NCBI GenBank assembly: GCA_036873135.1
Contig: JAPTYO010000012.1
Location: 13,214,090-13,278,089, forward strand
From: Clarkia xantiana subsp. parviflora
Lineage: Eukaryota > Streptophyta > Magnoliopsida > Myrtales > Onagraceae
Direction: 5' to 3'
DNA: 64,000 bases
Position numbers and translations under genes: made by a program. A model generated the notes under the pieces. The model saw only the letters and a program-made list of their open reading frames with translations. It searched no databases and was not told the origin of the DNA. How positions within the stretch are numbered: position 1 is the first letter of the stretch; each line of letters opens with the position of its first letter. Shown one piece after another: positions 23,845 to 35,129 of this stretch.

Positions 23845-25041
23845 ATTTCAAGTACACATATTTGTAAGGTCTAATTAATTAGAGTTTTTGACCAAAATAG
23901 GGTTACATGGACAACCAAATACTAATATAGTCTAGAAAAAAAAAAAAAAACCAATTACAAATATAAGGCTGGCCGGGTTGCCCCAACCCGGCCAAATATG
24001 TTTTTTTTTTTCGTTTTTTTTTTACTTTTTTTAATAGAAGTTGTAAAAATTAATGGTTTTGTAAAAAAAAAAATTCTAAAAAACCTATTAGACATGGTGA
24101 ACCCTAAAAGTCAAATTGACAGACATTTGCCGTTTACCAGTTTTCGTACAAAAATTACAAAACTACTAATTTTATATTTTTTCGAACTCACTTGGCCGGG
24201 TTTCCACAACCCGGCCAAGTAGTGTTTCTTTTTTTCTCAAAATAAATTAATTGCGATGTCAATAGCACCCATTGTTTTACTCGGCAATTAATTAATTTTG
24301 AGACAAAAAAAAAAAGAAACACTACTTGACCGGGTTGTGGGACCCCGGCCAAGTGAGTTCGTAAAAATATAAAATTAGTAGTTTTGTAATTTTTTTACGA
24401 AAATTGGTAAACGGAAAATGTCTGTCAATTTGCCATCTATGTCCAATAGGTATTTTAGAAAAAAATTTACAAAACCATTAATTTGTACAACTTCTATTAA
24501 AAAAAGCAAAAAAAAAAAAAAAAAAACATATTTGGCCGGGTTGCCCCAACCCGGCCAAGTGAGTTCCAATTGTTTTTATTTTTTTTTTCAGTTTTCTGGA
24601 AAAAAAAAAAATAAATAAAAAATAAAATTCAGTTGGCCGGGTTTCCCCAACCCGACCAGCCCTACATTTGTAATTGGTTTTTTTTCTAGCCTATATAGGT
24701 ATTTGGTTGTACATGTAACCCTATTTTGGTCAAAAACTCAATTAATTACATGTATTCATTTGGGGAGGTCTAATGTATCGTGCCTAGTTTTTTTCCGACA
24801 CTAATTAAATTATTAAACAATCGAACTCACCGCGCTTATTAAATTTTGTTGGATCAAATTTGATATTAACACGGATGAAACTAAACAGTTTTAAACATTG
24901 ATTAATTGAATCAAATTAGATAATAACAAGGGATGAAACTAACCGTTTTAATGCTTAAAATAAATTTTAAAACTTCTAACTTAAATGCATTTGTAAAATT
25001 GTGGAACATAGTAACATAACACAATAAACAATTTTGAGTTT
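23845..25041. repeat. 331-bp repeat, copy 2, split by a Mutator-like element
   Basis: Same sequence as 15490-15820, interrupted at AATTAATTA by the element at 23882-24739. Its right end lies 143 bp downstream of the stop codon of the BRCT gene, so it may fall within or just beyond that gene's 3' UTR. Confidence 0.85.
23882..24739. mobile_element. Mutator-like foldback element with 9-bp target duplication
   Basis: 858 bp, flanked by AATTAATTA on both sides (23873-23881 and 24740-24748); copy 1 of the host repeat has this word once. Ends GAGTTTTTGACCAAAATAGG and its complement. The arms are almost the whole element (about 400 bp each) around a short centre near 24270. Six GGCCGGGTT...AACCCGGCC palindromes are spread along both arms. 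Non-coding, so mobilised in trans by a MURA-type transposase if at all. Confidence 0.9.
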
Positions 25042-25184
25042 CGGATTGAGTAGAGGGGTTTTTACAGACAAGCAAGTCGTTCTCATTCGAAACTACGTAC
25101 AAGAAGAAGCAACAGAGCTTCAAATCTGCTAAATAAAAAAAAAAAGGGCAAAGAGTAGCAGTAGCTAAGTGCCAGGAAGGAAGC

Positions 25185-28100
25185 TTATCTGGTTTTAGCT
25201 ACCGGGACGAACTTCTTGCCATCCTTTTTTACCCAAACTGTTGATCGTGTTCTCTTAACATGATTCGTAAAGAGCCGGTGCCTGCAATTAGGATCCGCAC
25301 ACACATATTAGCAGGTGAAACCTGCTCTACTTGTTAAGTTCAAATTTTCAAAATTTGGTTGTGCAACTGCAAAGCTTGATTAATGCAAAGCTTGAAGAAA
25401 GCTGTTAACAAAACAGTAACCAACATTTCTTCTCTCCTCTAAATCCACCATATCATCATAATTGTTTTAAGTGGTCCTTATAATAAGGAATTCATGTTAA
25501 TAATGGTACAGACCTTTCATAGTCCAGCTTTTGAGTGACTATTCCATTCAGTAAGAGCTCTGAGCTATACACTGCAGTCCCTGCAAGTAATAACATAGGC
25601 CTCTCTTAGTGAAATATGCCTTATTCCAGTTACTTCAACAGCAGAAGAACTAACACCCTTTGGCCAAAAAAAAAAAGAACTAACAGAAAACTAAAAACAG
25701 AGCAGATAATAAAGGCAGAGTGAGTACCTTTCTCGAGGAAAGGGACACAAACATCATAATCCTTTTCACAGGATAAGATCAACAGATCATCCTCGTCCTT
25801 CAGGGCAGATCTGCCAATCCTCTCAATTGCCTGAAATCATTCATACTTCAGCTTAGCAAATCTATTTGGATTATGTTAAAACAAATTACAATAGTAGGGC
25901 CAAACTGTTCATACTTGGCCACCAACTGCCTTAACAAGAGCTGATACTACTCCAAAGCTCGGCTCTGTGTTTGAGGTGATGAATACTCTCTGATCCTGAA
26001 GATAATATATATTGGTGGTTAACTTTCAACACAACACAGAATGTATCCACATACCTTGGGAAGACCTACATCAGTAAAAAGAGTCCACCACTTTTTTCTT
26101 CTTCAAGATTTCTTATTTGCCTAGGTATATAATACATATATGTAAACACTATGGAAACGACCCTCATTTAAAAAAAAAAAAAAAAATCTATATTAACCTA
26201 CATACTATGAAAAGAACCCAATTATTAAAGAATTTAACAAATTATAACAGAGAAAAATGGGACAATTCAGCAAATTATGGACGTTAAGTTAGTACACGTT
26301 TCTGTCATTGATCTATATCTATTAAAGTTTAATTTAAATATACCTTTGCTATTTTCTTGTTCATCATTTTTTTTTTTTAATACTGCACCCCTATTGTAGA
26401 AATTCTGGATCGCCCATGACCTATTACCTGAAACCTTCTAGTTAAAAGTAAAAAGTAAATTCACCTGTAAAAGTGGATGTTGACATGCACGTGCCAGAGA
26501 AACGGGCATGCTGAAGCCCATCTCTTTCTCCTTCTTGGCATCCCTTAATATATAATTTCTCTCATCAAGAAAGCAGTTGGCTTGTCCGCAGCTCTCGATC
26601 CATAAGTGTGTAACTACTGGCTTCCCCAGGGCAATAGCTTCCAGCATATTCCTTGTTCGCACAAATTTATCTGTTACAAAATGTGTTGCATCTGCAATAG
26701 AATCGGCCACCGTAGCTCCTAAACGGGCCAAGATCTATCACCAAAGTACATATAAGAAGAGAATCAATTCACAGCACAGAAAAAAAACCAAGTGTCTCAG
26801 CAAGAAACTCACCCGACTGACTTCTGTATTTTATTCCTAAAAAGGGAAGAATTTCAGACCTCGACCTTATCTTCTTCACTAATTTCTGCCATTAACAATA
26901 GTGGGAAAGCAAGTTCCAAAACTTTGATCTTAAGATATCCAAGGAAGATTGCTAACAAAATAGATTGACATCGGAAACTAGAGAAACAACAGGAAGCACA
27001 ACTCTCTGGTAGCTAGCTATTATCTTCACGCATCATGTGAAAATTAACAGCCCTTTACTTTGAAGACACCACTTTTGCAGGACAGCTCTCATACACTGTT
27101 TTAAGCCAAAATTGGGAATAAATGACTGACAGAATTAATATACTAATTTTGTAAAGGGCTGTCATACACTGTTTTAAGCCAGTAATTAATCAAATTTGTG
27201 TATCTCCTGTGTATACAATTTGCATATCATTGACGTATCATTCAGAAAAGCTTTGAACATTTGTTTACATCAGTGACAGATGTAACGATTTTATGGCGTT
27301 AGAGAAAATGGTGAAATCACTCAGAGCAACTAACCTTTTTTTGCAGCTTGACTATATCATCGTCCAAGTGGCGGCTGTACAAGACTCGAACATCTGTCAT
27401 CTCTCTCCGTTTCCTCACAGCTGAAGTTGGAGAAGCCTCGGGTCTCAAGGCAGTTGTTAAGCCCTCAAGTTCCTTTCTAAGATAGGACCGAGACAGGTTC
27501 TTCTTACACGACCGTTTGAAATAATCATTTCCCGCACAAACTGGTGATGCTTCATTTGCAAGTGTTGAACAGCTAACAGGGGTAATACAAACCGAGGGAC
27601 TATATACATTAGATGTCTCCTTTGGTGCTTCGTCTTTCGCAGCAACTACTTCACAATTCAAATTTTGTACTGTTTGTGGTTCTTCCAAAGGTTTACACCC
27701 AACAGACCTGACCTTGTAAGTTGGACTTTTCTGTTGCTTCTTCCTACTCAAATTACCACCACAATCATTACTAGTGCGTTTGCGCCTGGGCACCAACTGT
27801 CTGCTCCAGTCAAGCTCAAGGGGCAGTTCGGATACACCTTTGCTTCTATCAGACTGATGATTATCAGAAGCATCTCTTTTGGCCATGCTTCTAGTTCTTC
27901 TAGCAGCTGAGGGAACTCCCTTTAGTTTGATAGTTCCTTCTTCAACTGCAGCATCAATTTCCATTTGATGACTGTATCTTTCTTCATGCATTTCCCTTGT
28001 CATCTTTGACAGCCTGGTTCGGCGAGCAATTGGAGAGACTTTACTGCTCTGTAAGATGTTTAATGGCATTTCTTCCGTCTTTTTCCTCACACTGCCCTTA

Positions 28101-30615
28101 GGCTTTTCCTTTACTCGTCCCTGATTCTTCTTGATACTGTTATAATTTCCTAGATGTGCATCTATATCATTTTGCTTACCTTCAAGGGCAGAATTGCCAT
28201 CTTTGCTAGTAAACATGTCCACCTGGCACAAAGCTTCCATAGCCTCGGCTGCCAACTGAGTATCAAAACCTACTGTGTACAAAAGCTCAGACTGTCCTCT
28301 CAAGGGCTCTGAAGACTCCTTCATAAACTCATCCCCAAGATTCCTTGCAATATTTTCTTCAGCTACCTTGGCATCTGATATTATTTTTGAAGATGAAACA
28401 ATTCTGCCGCTTTTTATGTTCGGGAGGCTTGATGGCTTATTCCTATCTACATTTCCGTCAGATGTTCTGACTCGGGGCTTCTTGTGTTCAGTCCTCGACT
28501 TGCACTTGCTTCCACCATCAAAAAATTCCTCCTTCCTTTTGCTGAAGAGATCTCCACCCCGGTCATCCTCGAGGTCATCATCCCAGTCAAAAGCCCCCTT
28601 CTCTTGATTTCTCACTCTAGCGGCTTTCCTGGCCAAATTTTGTGGCCCTTTGATACTCGATACAGTCACTGGGTTTCCTCCACCAGACCTTTTGATGCGA
28701 GATTTCTGTTGAAGTTCCTCAACATTATCCTTTAAATATTGGTCCACTGGGTTTCCTCCACCAGACCTTTTGATGCAAGATTCCTGTTGAAGTTCCTCAA
28801 CATTATCCTTTAAATATTGGTCCACAAAATCTATTGCAGCAGCCTGTGAAAAGTCTCCTGGTTCTTGAGAGTCAACATAGCTTAATTGCTCATTTTTGTC
28901 ATCTCCCAAGTGCAGATCTTCAGTATTAAGATCTGCATCATCTTCATTAAACAGTCTTCTAACTGCAGAGCTTCCACTCCTACCTTTCGGTTCATCTACA
29001 TCCCTCTTATTTAATTTCGTTTGGGAATTCGATAACACTGTTATAAAAGACCGTTCATTGGTTTGGGCAGTAGTATCTTCTTGAGGAGATTTCCTGTGGC
29101 TCAGTAGGGAGGATGTCTCAGAGTTGTACATATGTTGAGCTGCAGCACGAGCAGCTAGACCAGATGCCCGAATAGATGCTGCTCGGAATGAAGTGAAACC
29201 TCTCTTGATAGAACCTGAGGTATAAAAAACAAGAAGAATGACTTGATGAAATATGTTTAATTTTCAGTTAAAACTATCAAGGGTGGAGGTAGATGATTTA
29301 TGTACACTTAAAGGTAACATATTAGAAGTTGGAGTGAGTTTACCCCAAGAAAATATAGTTTGTACCGTAAAATCTTTACTAGATTTTGATCATTCCCGTT
29401 ACATGCAATGAAAAAAAGAACTTACTCCCAAATTTACAACCTTCAACTGTTCGGTTGTTGCAGTTTGTCCATTTTGAGCAGAAATAGAAAAGTTCGGACA
29501 CATGTATTAACAAACATATATACGGCTCTAACCTAACAATGTAAATTCACGTCATCATTCAGTTTGAAAACACCCTCATATCCCTACAAACGGTCCAAAA
29601 TCTTGCTAGAGGGATCGTCTTCTCTTTAGGAACCCTTAAACCATAGCAGCCTCTAGCTTTAAACTTCCTTTATAGGATTTATTCTCTGGAAATTTAGCAA
29701 CTTGTTGTTTACAAAAGAAAAAAAAAATCAATTTAAAATTTTAACTTACCCAGCAGAGGATAGGAAAACCACGTAAGAATAAGCAAGTAGATGGAAAGAA
29801 ATAAATGGAAGCTGAAAGAAATTTTGCTCAAATATACAAATGATGTCTTTGAGCGAGACACAGACAAGAAACTGATATCCAAAGTAGAGTTAAAGGTCTC
29901 ACCTGAACCACACAATTCATCACTCAGAGCAGCTGCAGCAGCAGTCTGCCCTCTACTCTCACCCTTGCAGCTAATCTTCTCATCATTCTGACCAATTGAA
30001 TTATTATCATCGGATGGCTCATCACCCAAATGCAGTTCCTCTGTTTTATCACTACCTTCACTGTCACTATCAAGCACCACTTGAGTGTCAAAATCATCAA
30101 CTATCTGGGTTTCCAAATTCTCATAGCAACATTGACCATCATCTATCAGTTGAGTTTCATCATCAAAATCCACCACTTGGGTATCCTCTTCAAAATTAAC
30201 AATCTGGGTCTCGAACTCCTCGAATAGCGGAATAGTATCATGAAATTCAGCCATACTGCCTCGAAAATTCTTTTCAACGGAACCTCTTCTCACCATTTCA
30301 TCTAATTGAGACATAAAGAAATAGATATCAATAAATCTAAATGAGAGAAAAGGAAATAAATATCAATAAATAAGAAGGAAATGGTGCATACGTAAAGGTA
30401 AGATCCCAGATTTTGGCAGACACACACACACCGAGAAATCTGAGCATTATATTCGGAACGAGATGTAATTGATTCGTAAGCTAGAGATTATCATTACCCG
30501 GGAGCGGAGAGGGTTTGACCCTGATATCGAGAGGTTGAGTGTCTCCGCTAGACAAGTTGAAGGTTTTGGGCTCAATCGCGGCGGTTTCACCATCTTTATC
30601 CCCGAGAGGTCCCAT
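25185..30615 (-). CDS. MDC1-like tandem-BRCT DNA-damage-response protein, 8 exons
   Basis: Exons: 30615-30498, 30301-29903, 29214-27335, 26734-26465, 25995-25915, 25830-25728, 25580-25514, 25281-25185. All introns are GT-AG and phases agree, giving 3015 bases and 1004 residues from MGPLGDKDG to KFVPVAKTR. Residues 70-115 hold five acidic [E/D]TQ[I/V/L] repeats (Thr71, 80, 89, 104, 112), possible phosphorylation sites for ATM/ATR-type kinases. The long middle is basic and disordered. BRCT1 is about 785-885, with VTDKFVRTRNMLEAIA and the W-x3-C signature LWIESC; BRCT2 is about 890-985. Paired BRCT domains bind phosphoserine tails, so a nuclear chromatin-linked damage role is inferred. Plant homologues are described as BRCT-domain DNA repair proteins. 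No break was found. The first in-frame ATG of the first exon is used as start. Confidence 0.88.
28667..28822 (-). repeat. In-frame 78-bp tandem duplication inside the BRCT gene
   Basis: Two adjacent 78-bp units (28667-28744 and 28745-28822) encode residues 303-328 and 329-354, each VDQYLKDNVEELQQ.S.IKRS followed by GGGNP. They differ by a few bases (two amino-acid changes). The unit is 26 codons, so the frame is kept. Confidence 0.9.
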
Positions 30616-30890
30616 TGCCTTCACACCATCTAGAGTGGAGTGTGGCTTCAAAGAAGAGTGACCAGCAACAGAGAGTATCCAATCAAATCACCAGAAGATC
30701 AGTATACTCCGGCGAAGGGAGATTAGGGTTTATGGAGGGAAAAGGAGTGATTTTGGAGGGAAAAACTTAGGGCTTCGGTTTGGTTTCTTGAAGATACTTC
30801 TTCATCCAGCCAGATCAAGAAGGCCATTTAGTTATGAACTCGAATACACAGTAACTTTGTTATAGCTAATTTTAACCTCCATTGCAAAAA
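30616..30890. promoter_or_regulatory. Shared upstream region of the BRCT gene and tRNA-Pro
   Basis: The 275 bases between the BRCT start codon and the tRNA 5' end must hold the 5' UTR and core promoter of the gene. No clear TATA box is visible on the minus strand. The tRNA uses internal promoter boxes, so close head-to-head packing is tolerable. Confidence 0.5.
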
Positions 30891-30962
30891 GGGCATTTGG
30901 TCTAGTGGTATGATTCTCGCTTAGGGTGCGAGAGGTCCCGAGTTCAATTCTCGGAATGCCCC
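30891..30962 (+). tRNA. tRNA-Pro (anticodon AGG)
   Basis: 72 nt forming a full cloverleaf. Acceptor stem GGGCATT pairs with AATGCCC; D-arm box A is TGGTCTAGTGG; anticodon stem CTCGC/GCGAG holds the loop TTAGGGT with anticodon AGG; T-arm box B is GAGTTCAATTC. A T-run (CTTTTC) shortly after position 30962 can serve as Pol III terminator. All conserved positions look normal, so it is likely functional; it decodes CCU (and CCC after inosine modification). Confidence 0.95.
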
Positions 30963-31837
30963 TAATACTTTTCTTTGGAAAATGATAAAAATTAAGAAAT
31001 TCCGACCGAAACTAGTGACGGAAATACTTTGTACAGTCCAATTTTTGTGCATAATGTTTTTTTTCTAAATTAATATACTTAAAAATATACATAATATTGT
31101 TGATTACTTTTTTTTACCAAAATATTATTGATAAGTTTGTCATAATAAAGTTCGTAAAATATATGGTATCATATTATTAAAAACTTTTCACTTCAATTTT
31201 CACATGAAAAAGATAGTTTACAAATTAGAATTTGACAATTTGATTGTGTTATTCAAAATTAAATAATATTAATATATTATTAAAAGTGTATATATATGCT
31301 AAATAATGTACTTTTATAAAATTATATAGGTTTTCTGTGTTTATTTTAAAGCTAAACAATGACATATATTTTAAGTAGCAAAATGATATACATATATAAG
31401 ATTAAAAATCGTAAAATTAACTTTAAACTTCTTATCGTTTCACTATTTATATTTATCTAATCATTTTTTTAAATAAATGTTGTTACCTACTTTATTTATA
31501 ATAAAAAAAATATTTATTTACACCAATATATAAATATAATCTAAAAATATTTAGTATGAATTATTTAATACTGGTTAGATACTAAATCCGTTGAAAATAA
31601 GTAAAATTATTAAGTATTATTTATTGTAATAAAATTAGATTATTGTGTTAAAGAACATACTTATCATTTAGCTTATTCTCCTAATGCCAAGTATATATAT
31701 AATATATTAATAATAAAATTCTAATATATAAAAAACGGTATATTGCGTATATTGGGGAGCCAATGAGTCAACACATAGTGCTTACAAATTACACGTTATA
31801 ATATAAAGTAACAACATAACTTAACAATATTGGAAAA

Positions 31838-32211
31838 AGAAATTATATTTTGGAAGTTTCTAAAAACACCAAATTATAAAGGGGTGTTCTTGTAATATAA
31901 GGAGTGAGAAATTGTCTTGTAGAATAAAGTCACTGTCACGTGGAGGACTTCAACTTTCGTTCTCTATTTCGGTACGAATTTCTGCCCCTATAGCAGTGCC
32001 CCTTTTCTTTTTTCCATCATTAATGGCGTCCTTTTGGACTTTGGAGTGCGGTAATGCTATAAAGACAAAAATTTCTACCTAAATAGCAGACGAAAGTGGA
32101 AGATTTCCGCATGATCTTTGAATATAGTAGATTTTCTCTCTCCATATATTACAATAACACCCCTCTTTAGCTTTTTTTTTTTTTTTTTTTTGAAACTTCC
32201 AAAATAATTCC
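31838..32211. repeat. Foldback element in the palindrome centre, about 375 bp
   Basis: Ends GAAATTATATTTTGGAAGTT and the complement of GGAATTATTTTGGAAGTTTC, followed inside both arms by a GGGGTGTT-TTGTAATATA block, giving arms of about 70 bp. The centre is single copy. No clear target duplication; a MITE is likely. Confidence 0.65.
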
Positions 32212-32225
32212 TGAAATGTATTATC

Positions 32226-33957
32226 GAGATTTAAACCAAATTGGTATCTGGGTTAACACCCCAAAACGAACTGGTACCTCCACTAAATTTTGTTGCTTTT
32301 TGGTACCCCGAGTTATCATGGGTATTGCACCGTTAGAATTTCGGGTTAAAACTAACCGAATCCCATTTTTGGCGCACGAAAAGACCAAAAATACTACTTT
32401 TGTAGAATAGCTACATAATAGCAACTCAAAACTTTGGAACCTAATATCTCACTCATTTATTCATCTTTTTGGACAATTTTTTTTTTAAAACCGCAACTTT
32501 TCTAGATCTATGCAACTCAAATAGTCGTAAGGTGATTTGCCAGTTTTTGTTTTTTTGTTTTTTTTTCCAATATACACTGTTTTCCATGTTAATTCATTAT
32601 TTTTTGTATCAAACTACACCGCATTCTAACACTTATCACCCTTGGTCACCCACTTTTTTTACTAATTGGATTTCAATACTACAATCAAACTGTTGATCTT
32701 GGATTCCAACACTTCTGTTTAAGAACCAAATTGATATTATATCTTTCATCCAATAGAAAATATAAAATGAAAAATCCGTCGAATTAATTATTATGCAAAC
32801 TATAACTTATTAGGATTTTTCTTGATGTCTCCAATAAACTATACTGGTGTCTCTAAATCAATAAACGTCACTGCAAGAGAACATATGGATTTTAGCATGA
32901 TAATCTACCAATTTTTTGTTTATATATTTTGTGTACATGCTGAAAAATTGACCAGTTTTGCAGGTCTTCGATTTTAAAAGCTTGACATGGTCCAGCATAA
33001 AATTGCAAATGGAAGCAGTTTCTGGCAATAACTTGAAAGAAAATTTACTGGTTGTCTCTAACCACATAATAGTAAAAATTATTTGTGTGATTGTGTTAAT
33101 ACTAGTTCATCTTATTTTCTCACCTTGTGGTCATCCCTCACTCCCTCAGGATACTGAGAGAATCAATTTTCACATGTAGCTTAAATGGGAAAATAAACTA
33201 TTTCTTCTTGGTGACCATTCTAAAAGTTCTTCCAATACCATTAACAGTACTTTTTCTATTGTTCTACTTCAAGTATTAAACATCTTTATCTATCTAAGAT
33301 CCATATGTTCTCTTGCAGCGACGTTTATTGATTTAGAGACACATCAATATAGTTTATTGGAATTTGGAAACATCAAGAAAAATTCCAGTAAGTTATAGAT
33401 TGCATAACAAGTAATTCGATAGACTTTCATTTTTGGTTTTCTTTTGGATGAAAGGTATAACATCAATTTGGTTCTTAAACAGAAGTGTTGGAATCCAAGA
33501 GCAACAGTTTGATTTTAGTATTGGAATCCAATTAGTAAAAAAAGTGGGTGATCAAGAGTGATAAGTTGTAGAATGCGGTGGAGTTTGATACAAAAAATAA
33601 TGAATTAACATGGAAAACGATGTTTATTGAAAGAAAAAAACTAGGAAAATCACTTTACGATATATGGGTTGCATAGATCTCGAAAAGTTATGCGGTTTCA
33701 AAAAAAATTGTCCAAAAAGATGAAGAAATGAGTGAGATATTGAGTTCCAAAATTTTGAGTTGTTATTATATAACTATTCTGCAAAAAAAGGTATTTTGGT
33801 ATTTTCATGCGCCAAAAATGATATTCTGTTAGTTTTAACTAGAAATTTTAACGGTGCAACACTCAGGATAACTCGGGTACCATAAAACAACAAAATTTAG
33901 TGCAGGTACCAATTCGTTTTGGGTGGTCAACCTAGGTACTAATTTGGTTTAAATCCC
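32226..33957. mobile_element. Large Mutator-like foldback element, 1.7 kb
   Basis: Inverted ends GAGATTTAAACCAAATTGGT and GGGATTTAAACCAAATTAGT. Arms of about 700 bp each (left to about 32930, right from about 33260) share long collinear blocks. Flanks TGTATTATC (32217-32225) and TATATTATC (33958-33966) are a 9-bp duplication with one mismatch. No transposase frame. The short frames inside are arm artefacts, which appear on both strands. Confidence 0.8.
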
Positions 33958-34031
33958 TATATTATCATGTTATGTGGACATCATTATGTTTTTTTTGTGT
34001 GAAAGTGTTATCATTATGTTGGCTCCTTGCT

Positions 34032-34276
34032 GGACCTTTCTACAATACTTTTGGAGCACCATGCTTTTGCCACTAATTTTATTATTTTTCTATTGCCCTA
34101 AAGGTGAACCCCATAGGGAAATTGATATTATTAATAGTATGATACACATCTTAGGTGTAGTTAAAAAAATTCATATTTTTTCATACTTTTAAAGTTTTAC
34201 TTATATTACAATTAAGTCCACCATAGTATTAAAAAAACCAAAAGCATGGTGCTTCCAAAGCATAGTAGAAAAATCC
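34032..34276. mobile_element. Short Mutator-like MITE in the right palindrome arm
   Basis: 245 bp with inverted ends GGACCTTTCTACAATACTTT and GGATTTTTCTACTATGCTTT, sharing GCACCATGCTTTTG further in. Flanks CTCCTTGCT (34023-34031) and CTCTTTGCT (34277-34285) form a 9-bp duplication with one mismatch. Removing it restores the match between the two palindrome arms. Confidence 0.75.
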
Positions 34277-35129
34277 CTCTTTGCTACGTAGTATACTGTT
34301 TCTTATATAATTTTTTTCTATTATATTAAACTATATTATATATCTATATATACATTTATATTTATTAATCTTGGCATTACGAGAATAAGTTAACTTATCA
34401 GTAAAATAGTCTAATTTCATTTTACATAATAAATAATATTCAATAATTCATTTGAAGTTATACTAAATATATTAAATATTTTTTTGAATATAATTTAGGT
34501 AACAAAATTTATTTTAAAAAATTATTAGATAAATATACACAAGTTAAACCGATAAGTAGTTTAAAGTCAACTTTACAATTTTTAGTCTTATGTATATTAT
34601 TTTGCCACTTAAAACAAATGTCCTTTTTTAACTTTAAAATACACAATGAAAATCTACATGATTATATAATATTATTTAATTTTGAATATTATAATTAAAT
34701 TATCATAACTCTTGTCATAATATTCTGATTTGTGAACTATTCTTACATGTGAAGGTTGAAGTGAAAAGCTTTTTAGTGAACATAATACCGTATATTTTAC
34801 GACATTATTGTAATAAACTAATCAATGTTATATTTTTCACACAAAAATTCAACAATACTATGCATTTTTTATATATTAGTTTAGAAAAAATATTATGCAC
34901 AAAGCTCATCTCTATAGATATTATAACATAAATTTTAGTTTAAGTAAATTCATGCAGAACCCGCTAATTAACACTTTGTAATTAATTCGTTATTAAAATA
35001 ATATATAATTTTTAACCTATTAACTTTATCACAAGTTTTAATTGTGGGACTTTCCAATTAAAAAAATGGAATTATAACAATTTATTTAGACATTATAAAT
35101 AAGATAACTTAAATTAACTCTAGTATATT

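Larger units (their letters stand above)
31044..34903. repeat. Long palindrome (foldback) interrupted by three smaller foldback elements
   Basis: Left arm from TTTGTGCATAATG (31044) to at least 31750 and probably 31835; right arm from about 33967 to 34903, in reverse complement. Matching landmarks include GGTATCATATTA/TAATACCGTATA, AGCTTTTCACTTCAA-type words, TAATGCCAAG/CTTGGCATTA, and GGAGCCAA/TTGGCTCC. Arms are diverged but collinear over about 700 bp. Removing the nested elements leaves almost no loop. No target duplication or coding frame was found, so the origin (old foldback transposon or inverted duplication) is open. Confidence 0.8.

Noticed and set aside
32216..33179. Small frames on both strands that could be short genes
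   Set aside because: They fall in the inverted arms of a foldback element and mirror each other.
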